The notes under the pieces are model-generated. The model was not told the DNA's origin. It saw nothing but the letters and a program-made list of their open reading frames with translations, and searched no databases. Of a stretch of 64,000 nt of DNA, positions 9,452-21,151 are shown piece by piece. Source of the stretch: Tricholomella constricta (Eukaryota; Basidiomycota; Agaricomycetes; Agaricales; Lyophyllaceae); NCBI GenBank assembly GCA_013368375.1, contig JAACJP010000011.1, forward strand, positions 620,001 to 684,000, in the 5' to 3' direction. A program made the position numbers and the translations under genes. Numbering within the stretch: the stretch's first letter is position 1; each line of letters starts with the position of its first letter.

Positions 9452-12400
9452 ATGGCGTTGGATTTGGAATTTATCGTACTTTGTTGTTCGGCAGATCTAG
9501 TGATTAAAAACGATATCTTGTGAAGGCTCGATCCTGGTATATTGTCGAAAGAATGAACAGCACTTACGCAACGCCATACGAGAACCAGCGAAGTTGGGGC
9601 AGACGCTGGCGCGCGGTGCCAAGGGTGCTGACATAAGCAGCGTTTTGTTCAACCACAGTGGCGCTTCCACCAACGGCCTCGAGGCTCTAAAGCAACTCTA
9701 TCACCACCGGACTCCTACTTTAAAATGGTATGCTCTTATACTAGACAATAACCGCGATGTTAATGCTCAGTGGCAGGACGAGGAGCTTTCTCCATACCTC
9801 AGATACTTCGACGTCTCCGCCACTGGTTTCGCATGGCAGGAGCCTCGTCCAGACCAGATCGTGCGAAGGAGAGCCGACATGGACGACAAGTTCATATTCG
9901 ACATCCTTCTCGTCTCTGGAGGCATCGAGAAACCAGACACACTTTTCCCACCGCGGAACGTGGAGGATCTCAGGGCGCTGTTGCTTGCAATTTGGGATTC
10001 AGCATACGACATCCTTAAGAAGGAGTGTCTGGTATACTATCTGCTCAAGTGGCATCTGGACGGCAGGGAGGAGCGGCTCCAGATAGACCGGTGTATACCC
10101 CCGCAATTCACGGCGCTGGCAGACGCGTATTGGCACCTTGACGCGGGCGTCAACATTCCTGTGCGTTCAAAGTCATATGTCTCTTTGTCTAACGTACTGA
10201 AGCGTGTTTAGCGTGCGGTTTCTATCCTCTCGGACAATCGTCTGAACAGAGAATACGCGTCCAAAATCCTGCATGCCATATCTATCTCCTCGAACCCGTC
10301 GCCCCTCGTTGTCCAGTACGTGCGTACCGCGAAACCCCTTCTCACAGCGCCTCAGGATGTCTGGACGTATACCCTTGCTCTGGCCGACTCGAGCCTCCTC
10401 GAAGCGTGGCAATTCCAAAGGACGTTCAACGAGACCGAAGAGCTTCGGACTCAACTCCTTGAAAAAATACTCGACTGGTGTATCTCCCGTATGTCTTCAT
10501 TTACCCCCCCTCTGCTTGTCCTTCCCCCATTAACAGATCTCCTTAGCCTCACCACGCACCACAGCGCTCACCGCCTTTCTCAGCCTGCCTCTTTCCTCTT
10601 TCGAGGAGCAGTTCCTGCACAAATACGCGCTCGAGCCACCAAAATCCCTCTCCCGCCCATCCATCGCGATCCTACGAGACCTCATCTGCGTGCGCCTCAT
10701 CCAATCCGGCAAGTACGCCGAGGCCATCAAGGCGGACCACCAATTCGCGGCCTCTACGCTCAACGAGAGCAAAACCCACTCCCAGGACCGCCGCAAAATG
10801 GTGCAGGACCTCTACGCGGCGCTGCCCCTGGCCGAACGCATGCTCCTTGATTCCGAGCTCGAGCTCGAGCTCATCACAAACGGCGGGCAGCAGAAACCCA
10901 AACCCACACCCACACCCACACTCACCATCAACGGCATGCCCTCGAGGTCAACCACCACCAACAACAAGGAGAACAAGAACAACAAAACAGGCGCAGCCGA
11001 CGCCAGCATGTCCCTCTCCCTTTCCCAAACATGGGAAAAAATCCCGCGGCCAACCTCCTCCCAACCCCTTACCAACGGCCACGCGCACGGCCTGGCCCCC
11101 CGCTTCGGCGGACCCCACCTAGGTGCCTCGACTTCCGCAGTAGCAGCAGCACCCACCACCGCGCCGCCCCTCATCCCCGTCTCCACCCCCGGAACCGCAA
11201 CCGCAAACGGCATCTCCACATCCCAGGGCTTCCCCTTATCCCTCTCCCTCTCCCTATCCCAGTCCCAGCCCCAGTCCCAGACCTCCACCCGCAAGTCGTT
11301 CGGCACCGCCCAGCATGCGCCGTTCTTCCCCGGTGGTGCCAGCTCAAAAGGCAGCAGCAGCAGCAGCAGCAGGCCACTGCAACGGCAACCGCAGTTTGAT
11401 TTTAATGCGTCCACCTCTACTATGACGTCGGCCTCGCGCAAGGCAAACGCGTTTTATAAGCCGCCCGTGCAGTCCCAGCCGCAGAACGCGGGCGGGGGTG
11501 GGGGATCGGGCGTCAAGCGGCCGTTTGAAGACCTCGCGGGTTCAGCTGCGGGTACGGGTACGGGTAAGGGTAAGGGTGGGAGAATGGAGGTAGACATGGA
11601 CGGAGACGAGGAGATGGATCTCGACTTCGACGTCGAGCATGAACGTGTCGCGAAAAAGGAAAAGAAACCTCAAGAGGACGAGGATGACGATGACGATGAG
11701 GATGAGATGGAGGACGAGGGACACCGGGAACGGGAGCAGGAGCAAGAGCAGGAGCAAGGGCTCGGGTTCTCCGTCTCCGTATTCGGGAACGGGCCTCCCC
11801 CGCGCGCGGCTCACCACACCCAGACGCAGACGCAGACGCAGACAAAAACAAAGCCGGCACCAGCGCCGGCAAGGACCTCGCGCGGAAGCAAAACCTCTGC
11901 CCCTGCCCCTGCGGTAGCTCGAACGAGCAGACGCGTGCCCCCCGGTGCCTTCGCGTCCGACGACGATGAGGAGGAGGATGAGGGGGAGGAGGAGGAGCCT
12001 CCCGCACCCACCACTACTACCACTGCGCGCAGCACCCGGACTCGGACGTCGGCGCGGCACACTCGCACTTCTACCGCCGCCGCCGCCGCCGCAGCAGAAC
12101 CCCAGTCCCGGAGGCGCGCACGGGAGGTGGAGAGGGACCGGGACCGGGACCTCGGGCGCAGTCTGCCCGGGTCGCTGATGGACGAGGACGAGGACGAGCA
12201 GGAGGAAGATGGGGAGGAGGCGGCGGACTATGTTGCGCCGCTGCGGGAGGAGGCGTCGCCGCCTGTGCGCCGGGGTGTGCGGCGTGTGCGGTCGACGACG
12301 CCCGGGTCGGATATGGGGGATGAGGACGGCGCGGCGCAAACGCGGCGTCGGTCGTCGAGACTGTCGACTGCGGGTGTCTCGCCGCCGCCGCCGCCGCCGC

Positions 12401-12495
12401 CGTCGAAGAAGGCTAGCAGTGCGGGTACGGGGGCGGGCGTTACTAAGGCGAGGAAGAGTAGGGCGGTGGGGGGTGCGGTGAAGAAGAAGCGGTAG
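9452..12495 (+). CDS. ELYS-domain nuclear pore complex protein
   Basis: Four exons are proposed: 9452-9475, 9561-10160, 10212-10488 and 10547-12495. They total 2850 nt, exactly 950 codons. Exons 2-4 carry the all-helical ELYS-like domain: the FIFDILLVSGGIEKPDTLFPP block, LKWHLDGREERLQID, CIPPQFTALADAYWHLDAG, then SSFEEQFLHKYALEPP and LICVRLIQSGKYAEAI. In other eukaryotes ELYS seeds nuclear pore assembly on chromatin and binds the Nup107-160 complex. About 500 C-terminal residues are low-complexity: Ser/Thr/Gln-rich, acidic Asp/Glu runs, and basic Arg/Lys patches that could contact DNA. The first exon is a guess: exon 2 is open but has no ATG before the domain, and the ATG at 9452 joins it in phase. 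Confidence 0.82.
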
Positions 12496-12813
12496 GGGAG
12501 GAGTTTGGGATGATATTAGGAGTAGAAGCTTGAAGCCCGAAGGTTTGTGCTTCGTGTCACGTTGATGCGCATTTCTTATCGTATATGTATATCTTACGAT
12601 ATCTGAACGATTTTTCTGCATGTTACGCGCGCGGCGTACAAGTGGTTTATATTATCCCGGAGGCATTTCCACTCCCATGAACCTCCATAAATAACAAGTA
12701 CATTTTCCTTGCAAGAGCAACGGGTCGGGTCGATCAATATGTTCTAAAAGTCCGGAGTACTTTTTGAGAGCACTGAACTATCCCATACGATGGCACCATG
12801 CTGCTGCCGAGGG
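12496..12813. other. Intergenic, convergent 3' ends of the ELYS gene and ATP10
   Basis: No gene is seen. The two neighbouring genes end tail to tail, so this should hold both 3' UTRs. AT-rich stretches with ATAAATAA near 12690 could serve polyadenylation. Confidence 0.5.
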
Positions 12814-13919
12814 CTATGATCCCTCACCAGACTGCTCCTCCGTCGTCTTCGATTTCTTCCCCGCATGAAGCCCCGTCGTCTTCTCCGCCCTCTTCAGCAG
12901 CACCCCCGTACACGTCTCCAGGGACATCGCCTCCTCAGGCGTCGCGTCCGCGCACCCGCCCCACCGAATCTTCAGATTCTCATCGACCAGATACACATAC
13001 CCGACCTTGCTGTTCGTCATGCCGAGCGCATCGCGGACGTACTCCATGTTCTGGCTGGAGACGAGATACGTGGGCTGCAGGCGCGCGGGGACGACGGCGC
13101 GCAGGGAACTTATGAAGATCTTCACGAGGAGAGACTTGAGCAGGTTTTCTTGGAGGTTTACTTGCACGTATTGGTAGAGGGGGTGCGAGGCGTATCGTGC
13201 ATTTGTTGGGTCCACGAAACCCTTCACGTGGACCTGGGAGTGGTGGTTCAGCACGGGCAGCAGCCTCCTCCAGTGGTTGGGGCACGCACCTCGGACATTC
13301 GCGTGCCGAGCATGGCAAGGACGGTTATGCGGCCGTAACACATTGTCGTGGTGTTCTTTTCTTCACTGGTGTCTATGCTTTTGCCTTTTATATTGGGTAG
13401 ATAGAGTGCTTTCTGTTCGACCGTGTCAGGTCCATGTCGCGATCGTTATCAAATGCAAGGTAACATACGTCTTCACGAATTAACGCTTTGGGCGCAATCC
13501 ACGTCTTCCCTCCATGCTTCCGGGTCATATTCATATCATAGTAATACCCTTTCCCTACTTCTTTAATCCTGTATAGTCCGAGTAAGCATGCAAAAGATCA
13601 TAGGCTCGGAAATGCCGCACAAATGTCGTCTCTGATTTAGTCGCGCCTCGCTGTCCGTCAGCAACTCCTTCACTTTCTGTGTCCGAGTTTTCAGTAGAGT
13701 GGTAGGGCGTTCAGTCACGCCTAAAGGCCTAGCGAGAGGTCCTAGTTCCGCCTGCTTGATTTCTGGGCCTTCAATTTCGCGCTGAAGGCGCTCCTGGCTG
13801 TTTAGTTTAGATTCATCCTGCCTTGGCCGACGAGTAGCGCAGAAGGAACGTCGAAAACATAATAGATGGTGCTGGGACCGCGAGAGACTTCGAGCCGGCC
13901 ACGGAGAAAGGAAAGACAT
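12814..13919 (-). CDS. ATP10: ATP10, mitochondrial F1Fo-ATP synthase assembly factor
   Basis: Four exons, in transcript order 13919-13621, 13568-13469, 13412-13290 and 13233-12814, total 942 nt, exactly 313 codons plus stop. Every junction is GT-AG. The N-terminus is Arg/Ser-rich with few acids, as expected for a mitochondrial presequence. Family blocks follow in order: ARPLGVTERPTTLLKTRTQ, MTRKHGGKTWIAPKALIRED, KALYLPNIKGKS, ITVLAMLGTRMSE, FVDPTNARYASHPLYQYVQV and NSKVGYVYLVDENLKIRWGG. Atp10 is an inner-membrane protein that chaperones Atp6 during assembly of the Fo sector in yeast. It is head-to-head with histone H2A, 206 bp between the start codons. The call rests on conserved blocks throughout, and length is normal. 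Confidence 0.95.
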
Positions 13920-14125
13920 GATAAATGGATTTCGGAAGTATTTCTGGATATTTGGATATTCTGATAGATTACATAATATTTATGCCACTGTCATGTCATC
14001 ACGTGAGAGGATAAACAGATACACATAAATTGTCGCGTTCGCGCAAAGTTTGTTGATTCATCTTTCTTGCTTCTCGACCACCACCACCTTCTTGTATCAT
14101 CTGTACAAAGTAACCCAGTATTATA
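13920..14125. promoter_or_regulatory. Divergent promoter between ATP10 and histone H2A
   Basis: The two start codons face away from each other across 206 bp, so both promoters must lie here. The middle is AT-rich (for example ATTACATAATATTTATG near 13968). Specific factor sites cannot be assigned by eye. Confidence 0.6.
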
Positions 14126-14877
14126 ATGGTATGTCTGATGCTCTTGTCGTTGGCGGGTTTCATCTCACTGACGTTGATATCCTTCCAGAGCGGCAAAGGT
14201 GTGTTTGGGAAAGATGAAGCGCCAACGTCGATTCTGACGCACTTCCTCTAGGAAAATCTGGAAAATCCGCTGGTGGCAAGGCTGGCGGTGAGGGCAAGTC
14301 GCAGTCGCGCTCTGCCAAAGCGGGTCTTCAGTTCCCCGTTGGTCGTGTCCACCGTCTCTTGAAGAAGGGCAACTACGCTCAGCGTGTCGGTGCTGGTGCT
14401 CCTGGTGCGTGATCCTCAGTTGGCAACCACGATTTTGTCGATTTCTGACGCGTCCCGTCCTCTAGTCTACCTTGCTGCCGTCCTCGAGTACCTCGCTGCC
14501 GAGATTTTGGAACTGGCTGGCAATGCTGCCCGCGATAACAAGAAGCAGCGTATCGTCCCCCGTCACTTGCAACTGGCCATCCGAAACGACGAAGAGTGCG
14601 TAGCTTTGTCCTCGCAATGCGTCCTCTTATTCATCGACTTCTTCAGGTTGAACAGGCTCCTTGGTGACGTCGTCATTTCCCAGGGTGGTGTCGTGCCACA
14701 CATTGCTGCAGTACGTCTCTTTGGCCTGCACACTTTTCTTTCCTCGACTCAATATATTTCACCAGGAACTTCTGCCCAGCAAGTCGAGGTACGCATTCTT
14801 TCTAGGTCATCCTGCCTCCCCACACTCATTCTGCTCTCCTCGTTTACAGCAAAGGCAAAAAGGACGTGGAAGAGTAA
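14126..14877 (+). CDS. Histone H2A (core type, atypical C-terminus)
   Basis: Seven exons: 14126-14128 (only the ATG), 14189-14198, 14252-14404, 14466-14595, 14647-14710, 14766-14788 and 14850-14877. They total 411 nt, giving 136 residues. The protein has a Gly/Ser/Lys-rich tail ([13 protein letters not shown]), the signature [40 protein letters not shown] and [18 protein letters not shown]. This matches core H2A and not H2A.Z, which has a different loop 1 and docking domain. It packages DNA in the nucleosome. The C-terminus reads [16 protein letters not shown] then TAA. The SQ-E/D-hydrophobic motif at the end of most fungal core H2As, phosphorylated at DNA breaks, is absent in this splice model. 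The microexon 14189-14198 is fixed by phase. Confidence 0.95.
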
Positions 14878-15693
14878 GGGATGCGCATCCCAGCGTCCAT
14901 TATCTATTATCGTCTGTGTTTATAACCCATATTCGTATTATTGTATTCTGTAGCCTGTGTCATGTAAGTTACACTCAAGTTGTGAAGATCATCTTTCCAG
15001 GGAGAAGGGATTGCGAACTGAGACTGTTTAAAGATAGCAAATACTTGTCAACAGCACGTAACACGTGGTTTTAAACACGACGCGTCTGTATTTCGAGTCA
15101 CGGAGCTCTCTTTCTGATCAGAGACCCCGGACTATCCCTACTCAGGCTTTCCAGAAGACTGTATGTAGCATTGAAGATATGCTCTCTTTCTATCTTTCGG
15201 AAACGCCTTGCTGAAGCAAATAAGAGCGTTGATGTAAATTCTCCTTACATTAGTTATGAAGTATCCTCAAGACCAAAGCAAGGCGTTGATGTTTGAATTC
15301 TCCTTCCATTCGTCATTCGTCGTTCGTCATTACATTACTTATGAAGTATCAATATCCTAACCACAGTCCAGGGGAACAAGGAAACAAATAATCTACTCCG
15401 AATCTCTCAAGGTATCGCTCCATGTGCGAAAACAACAAAAACAAAAAAAGAAAAACACAGAGAAAGTCGAAGTCACAGAAAGCAAGCAAAAGTAAGAAAA
15501 GGAAAGGGAAAAAGAAAAAGAAAAAAGGAAAAAGGAAATCCTGAACACCGATCGTGATCATGAAGCCCCTGGCGTCGTGAAGTAAACTATCGAGAATGTG
15601 ATGGAAGGTCACATAAAAAAGACCCATGGATGGGGGCGGGTGGCCATGGATGGATGGTTGGATGGTTGGATGGATGGATGGTTAGATGGATGT

Positions 15694-15726
<33 letters not shown>

Positions 15727-16129
15727 ATGGACGGATAGATACAATGCTGATCACGACGAGCCGAGTGTGAGGGTATTTATGATAAATTATGCCAAAGCAT
15801 GCCTTTATGGGTTTGATCATGCATGATAGCGTCGTTCCATGAAAGCTGAAACGAGCGGGCCATTTGGGGTATGTATGTGTGTGTGGGTGTGGGTGGGTGT
15901 GTGTGTGTCCGGCGGAACGACAAGCGAGGGCAGTGGTGATGGTTGCGCTATATGTATGCTTTTCGCTGTGCGTGCGGGTGCGGGTGTGTGGACGTACGTG
16001 GGGCGGAAGGTGCGGCGGCCAGAGAGGGACGAGGGACGAAGAGGACTGGAAAGGTAGGGTAGCGTGGGTTGGGGGTGCGAGGTGGGGGAGACGAAGACTC
16101 GGAGCCAGCAGATACATGATATCATCATT
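14878..16129. other. Intergenic with simple repeats
   Basis: No credible gene is seen. It contains an A-rich purine tract (about 15430-15540), the TGGA microsatellite below, and a GT-rich run (about 15872-15908). Open frames here are by-products of the low complexity. Confidence 0.6.
15627..15738. repeat. (TGGA)n microsatellite
   Basis: About 110 bp of TGGATGGATGG-type repeats broken by TGGT and GATGTGATGGACGG variants. It is interrupted and so probably old. It may be length-polymorphic. Confidence 0.85.
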
Positions 16130-18541
16130 CAAAGCTTGATTTTGCTGTTGACGCGGATGGCCTCGCCCCTGTAGTATACCCACACAGGGAACGGAATGCC
16201 AAGGACGATGGCCAGACCCGCAAGCAACTGGGCACAGCGGGGGGAGGGGGGGGGGGACACAGCGTGCGTTAGTTTAGTTTATCCAGCGTTGTCGGAAGAG
16301 TGAGTGTGAGGCTTACGGAGTTTCCACCGCCGACACCCAGGACGTCGAACATCTGCTTTCCGAACAGGGGGAAGGCGAAGCCGAGCATTGATCGGAAGAC
16401 CTGTGGCGTCGTTCGTTAGTTTATCGTAGATGGCTCCAGAAGACGAAGACGAAGACGAAAACGAAGGGAAGAAGAGAGGGGGGTCTGGCTCACCGAAGCT
16501 GCTGCTGTGGCGCTCGCGGCGAATCGGAAGGCGTCGACGAGGTAGAGCTGGATGGGTAGGCTAGGTGCGGGCGCGGGTCATGTCTCGTTAGCTGCGGTGC
16601 CACGAACAACAAGGCAAAGGGAACTTGGGCACGTACAAAGAAGACATCATGCCTGCAGGTTTTATATCAGAAAGACTTGTCTAATTCGTACACGGGAGGA
16701 GACTTGCTTACCAAATCCAAAGATGCCAGAACCAATGATGGGCATAATCCAATGAAGCTTGGCCTGCGCAGACCATCCATACCAGCTGTACAAGCGCACA
16801 GGTTAGTTTTACCACTGCTAGCAGTAGTTGGTGCAGCGAGACGTGACGTACAAGAGACCTATAGGCACGAAGAATGAGCCAAAGAAGAGTGCAGGAATAC
16901 GCATCTCCGGTTTGCCCTTTCCGCCGTTCTTGTCCGCCAACTTCCGGAGAACCAAAGGAGTCAGACCATAGCGTCGCGGAAAGTCTAAAAGATACCCACG
17001 TGCTTGTAGACCTGGTCAGCTGTTTTGGCACCGAAGACAGTGGCGAGGAAGAAACCCATGCCGAGGCCCAGATATGCCAAACCACCGACACCAGTCTTGA
17101 ACCCGTATGTTGACCTGAATAATTCTGTGGTGGTGTTAATCACTACATATTGTACGTTCGAGGTCAAAAAAATGCTTACGAGCGAAGGTCGCAAACATAA
17201 GATAGTATATGCCTAGACGTAATTCGTGCACGAATCAGCATACGTTGGATAAAGTCGTTTATAACCGAAACGCACCATATAAGCTGGAGACGATAGGGTC
17301 AGCAAGAGTTGTCTTGAAAACACAATGGAAACGTACAAAGCCATGTAGAGACTGAGAATGAAGCAAATAAAGCTCCGGGAGAGCATGACGAGGGGTCGAG
17401 TGAGGTTCTCCCACAGGAATGCCGCTTTATTTTCATGAACAGTGGTGACCCGCGTAATCCTGGCGAGGGCTTCGGGGTCACCCTTCGCCCTCCGCATGCG
17501 GATGACAGGACCATAAGTTTCCTTGAGTATAGGAATTCCGACAACGCCCGACAAGCCACAAAGAACTGAAATAAGCATGAGGGCGCCTGACAATATGCGG
17601 GAAGAACGGCGGCGATGCTTACTGGCAATGACAATGAACACCCATTTGATTCCCACGGTTTGTGTAATGAAGCCTCCAGCGATAGGGCCAATGACCGGAC
17701 CTGTTTTGGGGGGAGCAATCAGCACTTGGGCTGTGGCGCTGACGGAGGAGCACACCGATCAGGGGACCGAGACTGTATACAGCCATCGCTGATGCACGAT
17801 CGCGTTCTGAGAATAGATCACCGATTGATCCACCACCACACGCAATGGGGGCGCTTCCGGAGAAACCAGCTGATGAGGGGCACTTAGGACCGTTCGGGAC
17901 CGTCGAGGGGCGCGAAATCTGGACGTACAGAGGAAACGGAAGGCAATTAACGAGCCAGTGTTAGGGGAGAATGCGCATCCTAGTATGAATCCCAGCGAAA
18001 AGATGTTGCCGATGTGAAGGACCCATGTTCGGCCGTACATTTCAGATAGCGGGGCCAGGATCAGTGGCTGTGGAAACAACAATCAGTTACTCAATCAAAA
18101 GTTGTGTTCGCGGGACTCACGCCAATGGCAAAGGACAGCAAGTAGATACTGAGTGTGAGAGCGACGATTGTTGAATTCGTGATATCATATTTAATAGCCA
18201 CATCTTCCAAGCCGGGCGCCATCATCGAACTGGCGAGCGGCGAGACAAACGTGTACAGAGATACCTTGGACAGCGCTCGTCGATCAGCACTAGTATAAGA
18301 ATGGAAACAGATGGAAGGAACATACAATCGACACCGCCGTCCACTTTCTGCTAAATGACCAGTTCCGCGCATTGTCGGGGTCGTTCTCCCAGTCGTCTTC
18401 CAGGTTTTCGAGTGCCTCCTCAACCTTGTCCTCAGGTAGTGCTGACTCACCAGACATAGGACGCGCCGGAGGTGTCTTTTCGTGCTCGACGGTGACAGAG
18501 GACGCGGTAGAGGAGACCGCGTTGGGGTCGTCGTGGGTCAT
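16130..18541 (-). CDS. MFS transporter, DHA1 (drug:H+ antiporter) type
   Basis: The gene starts at 18541 with an acidic cytosolic N-terminus ending in ENDPDNARNWSFSRKW, a hallmark of the fungal DHA1/polyamine-multidrug group. Later exons encode VSPLASSMMAPGLEDVA (helix 1), APLSEMYGRTWVLHIGN (the GR.. loop 2-3 motif), GAFSPNTG-like helix 4 with LIAFRFL, PVIGPIAGGFITQTVGIKWV (motif C, antiporter signature) and GIPILKETYGPVIRMRR. The C-terminal exon encodes GIPFPVWVYYRGEAIRVN, with the stop at 16130-16132. It sits in the plasma membrane and exports small molecules by proton exchange, by family. It is a paralogue of the + strand transporter at 22972-25433, and the two share most of these blocks. 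A dozen or so short introns are present. Confidence 0.9.
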
Positions 18542-19267
18542 TATTGGATGGCTCAGGGTTCCCTTGAGAAAGGGCAGTGGCGTCTGCTGCTCCCACTCCT
18601 TTAAAGCGAGGGCGACGGATCACATATGGGTTCAACATGATCTTGACGTTATGCGCTATTGGTCAACATTCAACCGTCCCAACCCGGCCCGAGTAGACTT
18701 CATTAGCGGTGGTTTTGCAGAGCCTTATTTTTAGGGGGGGGGAAAGCAAATCTGGCGTGGAAACGGTGCTGGTTCGAACCGTTCGACATAGGTATTTTGA
18801 CTTCCACGTCCTTCTCGCAGGTACTGGCACCTTGGACGTTCGATGCTGATGGGCGAACGTTCTTGTCACCGGACTAGGCCAAGACTTATAATTGCCGTCG
18901 GTGTGAAATCTGGGCCTCCTGACAGAATAACCGGTAGCACGAGGTGCCTTGCTAAATTTACACGCTCGCAATGACCAGTTTCATAAAAGGGGATAGTGAT
19001 GATATTCCATAACCCGGAAGTTCTTCCGCTGACACTCCTCTGCTTTCATCAATATTTCGCCGGATGAAAGTATCGACAACGCGACTACGGTTAAATATCG
19101 CAAGAAGCTCCTCCATTAACAACTAGTATAGCTGCGTGGCCTGTATAAATTAAGTAGTCCGTCTAGTGATAGAATCCGTGTGGATGATGTCAGTGCTTGT
19201 AGTGCCTCTCAGAGATGATTGAACGAATGGGGTCCAAAAGATAAACGAAAACTTTTAAAAAAAATCG
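18542..19267. other. Intergenic: promoter of the DHA1 gene and 3' side of the GT61 gene
   Basis: No gene, RNA or repeat can be supported. The segment next to 18541 must hold the transporter promoter. Confidence 0.5.
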
Positions 19268-21151
19268 TTACCGAGCCAGCGCGTCGGCGACGCTTTTCAC
19301 GACGGCCGCCACATCGATTCGAATTTCCTGTGTTTCACCCGGCTGGACGACCAAGGGCAAATTATCCGAGGTAAATTTTCTACGCAAACACCACCGCGAG
19401 GTTAATATCCGGAAACAACTTCCTCATCATCACAATTAATTGCACTAACCGGTTATGCCACCAGGCGATGTAATGCAGGCCGCGGGAATGAGCAACAAGC
19501 TCTCCATCGCGTACATATGTGTCGGTGGGGAAGAACTCCATGAGCGTGGCCTGTGGCGATGGCTTCATGAAGACACTGTCTAGAAGGTCGCTGCTACAAG
19601 GCCCGAGTACGACCTGCAAAAAGAAGCAAGAAGCTTAACAACACGAGGCATAGTTTGTGGGACGCCCAACGAACGCACCGTCGATTTCACAATGGCACCC
19701 ATTCGCTCGGTCCAGCCCGCCTCATCAAACTGGCTCGAAACAACATGCACCTCGTATCCATTACCGCGCTCCATTTTTTTCAAAGCACGCACAAGCGACT
19801 GATGGTCCTCGTCGCGCAGCCTCATGCCCGTCTTTTCAGACTGCCGGTGGATGTACGTCACCGCTTTCTTTGTTTGCTTGCTCAACTCTTCTCCGAAATA
19901 TGCAGTTAACGTGCGTCGGATAGGCTCCCACCAGTGTCTAGACCCTACGAGGTCAAACGCTGGCGAGAACACTGGCTGGCCGTGTGTAACTGACGTGTCC
20001 GCAGCCTCTCTATCGGAGACAACAATGCGTTCGACGACAAATGGCACTGGAAGCTTGTGATAATCTTCCCAGTCTTCCAGGTACATGACTGTGAGTTGAG
20101 GAAAGGCAGCTTTGAGGAAAAACGGATGAAATCCCGTGTCGACGCGTCTTCGGCGAATGGTGTGGAAATGTGGTAGCGGGTTTGGGTCAGTAAAAACGCG
20201 TACTTGAGGAAAGAAGAGGCGGTGCGGTGGAGGGAGTGTGGTCCGACCAGACGAGTCAATGTGAGGGTCGAGCGAACTGTACGCGCGCCACAGAGCGAGC
20301 AAAGTCGAATTGTCTTGGAACTCGTGTCAGGTAGGACATTTAACGGCCTATGAAGCAACACATACGAGGAGTTGTGTCTGCTGACATCCACGTTACCCCG
20401 TGCAAGCTGATGAAGAGGTTATGCAATGACCTTCCTAATCTCGTAGAAGATCTCATAAAAGGGCTTACACGGCGCCGTAAGTCCCAAGCTTCTTCCTCGC
20501 GTCTTCCTTTGAAATGACTTCCCATGTGTTTTTGCCTGGGCCAACGGCTGCAACAATGGATGATATTGACGGAAAGGCATCGCGGTCATCCGTGACAATA
20601 TACACTTTCCCCTTGAAAATGAAAACATTATCCAGGATACTGTAACCTATACACGCACGCCATACAACATGAGCTCCACCAGAAACGTGACAGAGAAAGC
20701 AGCACGCACCAGAAACATGCCGAACAAGCTTTGACTGAGGAATCTCCTCCCCCCACCTCACAAACCCATCATTCACCGTCCTCTCCCCAAACCTCCTCCC
20801 TCGCAGCTCCCCAACCTCCTTTCTCCCCGCCCACGTTGCGCCATGCATCCCCACGCCAAGCTCCTGGCTTCTCTCCGCCCCATCACCGGCCAGCTGCCCC
20901 TCCTCCCAGCCCCACGAGCCAAATATCTCATCCTCCAGCGAGTCCCGCCACCCAGGCGGCCTCCTCCCGTCCGGCGCAATAAGCTTCGCGCTCCCTATCC
21001 CCAGAGAGCTCAACACCACCCCATGCGCCGTCTCGGGGTCATACCCGAGCAGCCACAACGCGTTGTCGAGGTGGTACGAGAAGAGGAAGACGGTCAGTGC
21101 GAATATGAGGAGCCAGATTTCTCGTTTATCTGGAGGGGCAGTCCATCGCAT
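19268..21151 (-). CDS. Glycosyltransferase family 61-like (DUF563/EOGT-type), type II membrane protein
   Basis: The protein starts at 21151 with a short basic tail, then one hydrophobic anchor (IWLLIFALTVFLFSY, residues about 12-26), the layout of a Golgi/ER type II glycosyltransferase. Further on are NVFIFKGKVYIVTDD, LPHFHTI, VTYIHRQSEKTGMRLRDED and VHVVSSQFDEAGWTERMGAI. The last exons have the block around GPCSSDLLDSVFMKPSP and MEFFPTDTYVRDGELVAHSR, resembling the DUF563 C-terminal region with its P..E.FP signature. The final exon ends in DALAR with TAA at 19268-19270. The family transfers xylose or GlcNAc in plants and animals; the fungal substrate is unknown. At least four introns are present. 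It lies between the two paralogous MFS genes. Confidence 0.75.

Noticed and set aside
11542..12621. Long minus-strand open frame (359 codons) rich in Arg and Leu
   Set aside because: It lies antisense to the repetitive, acidic/basic low-complexity tail of the ELYS gene; its openness follows from that composition and it has no domain or splice context.
15817..16183. Minus-strand frames with His/Thr/Pro repeats
   Set aside because: They translate the TGGA and GT simple repeats and have no other support.
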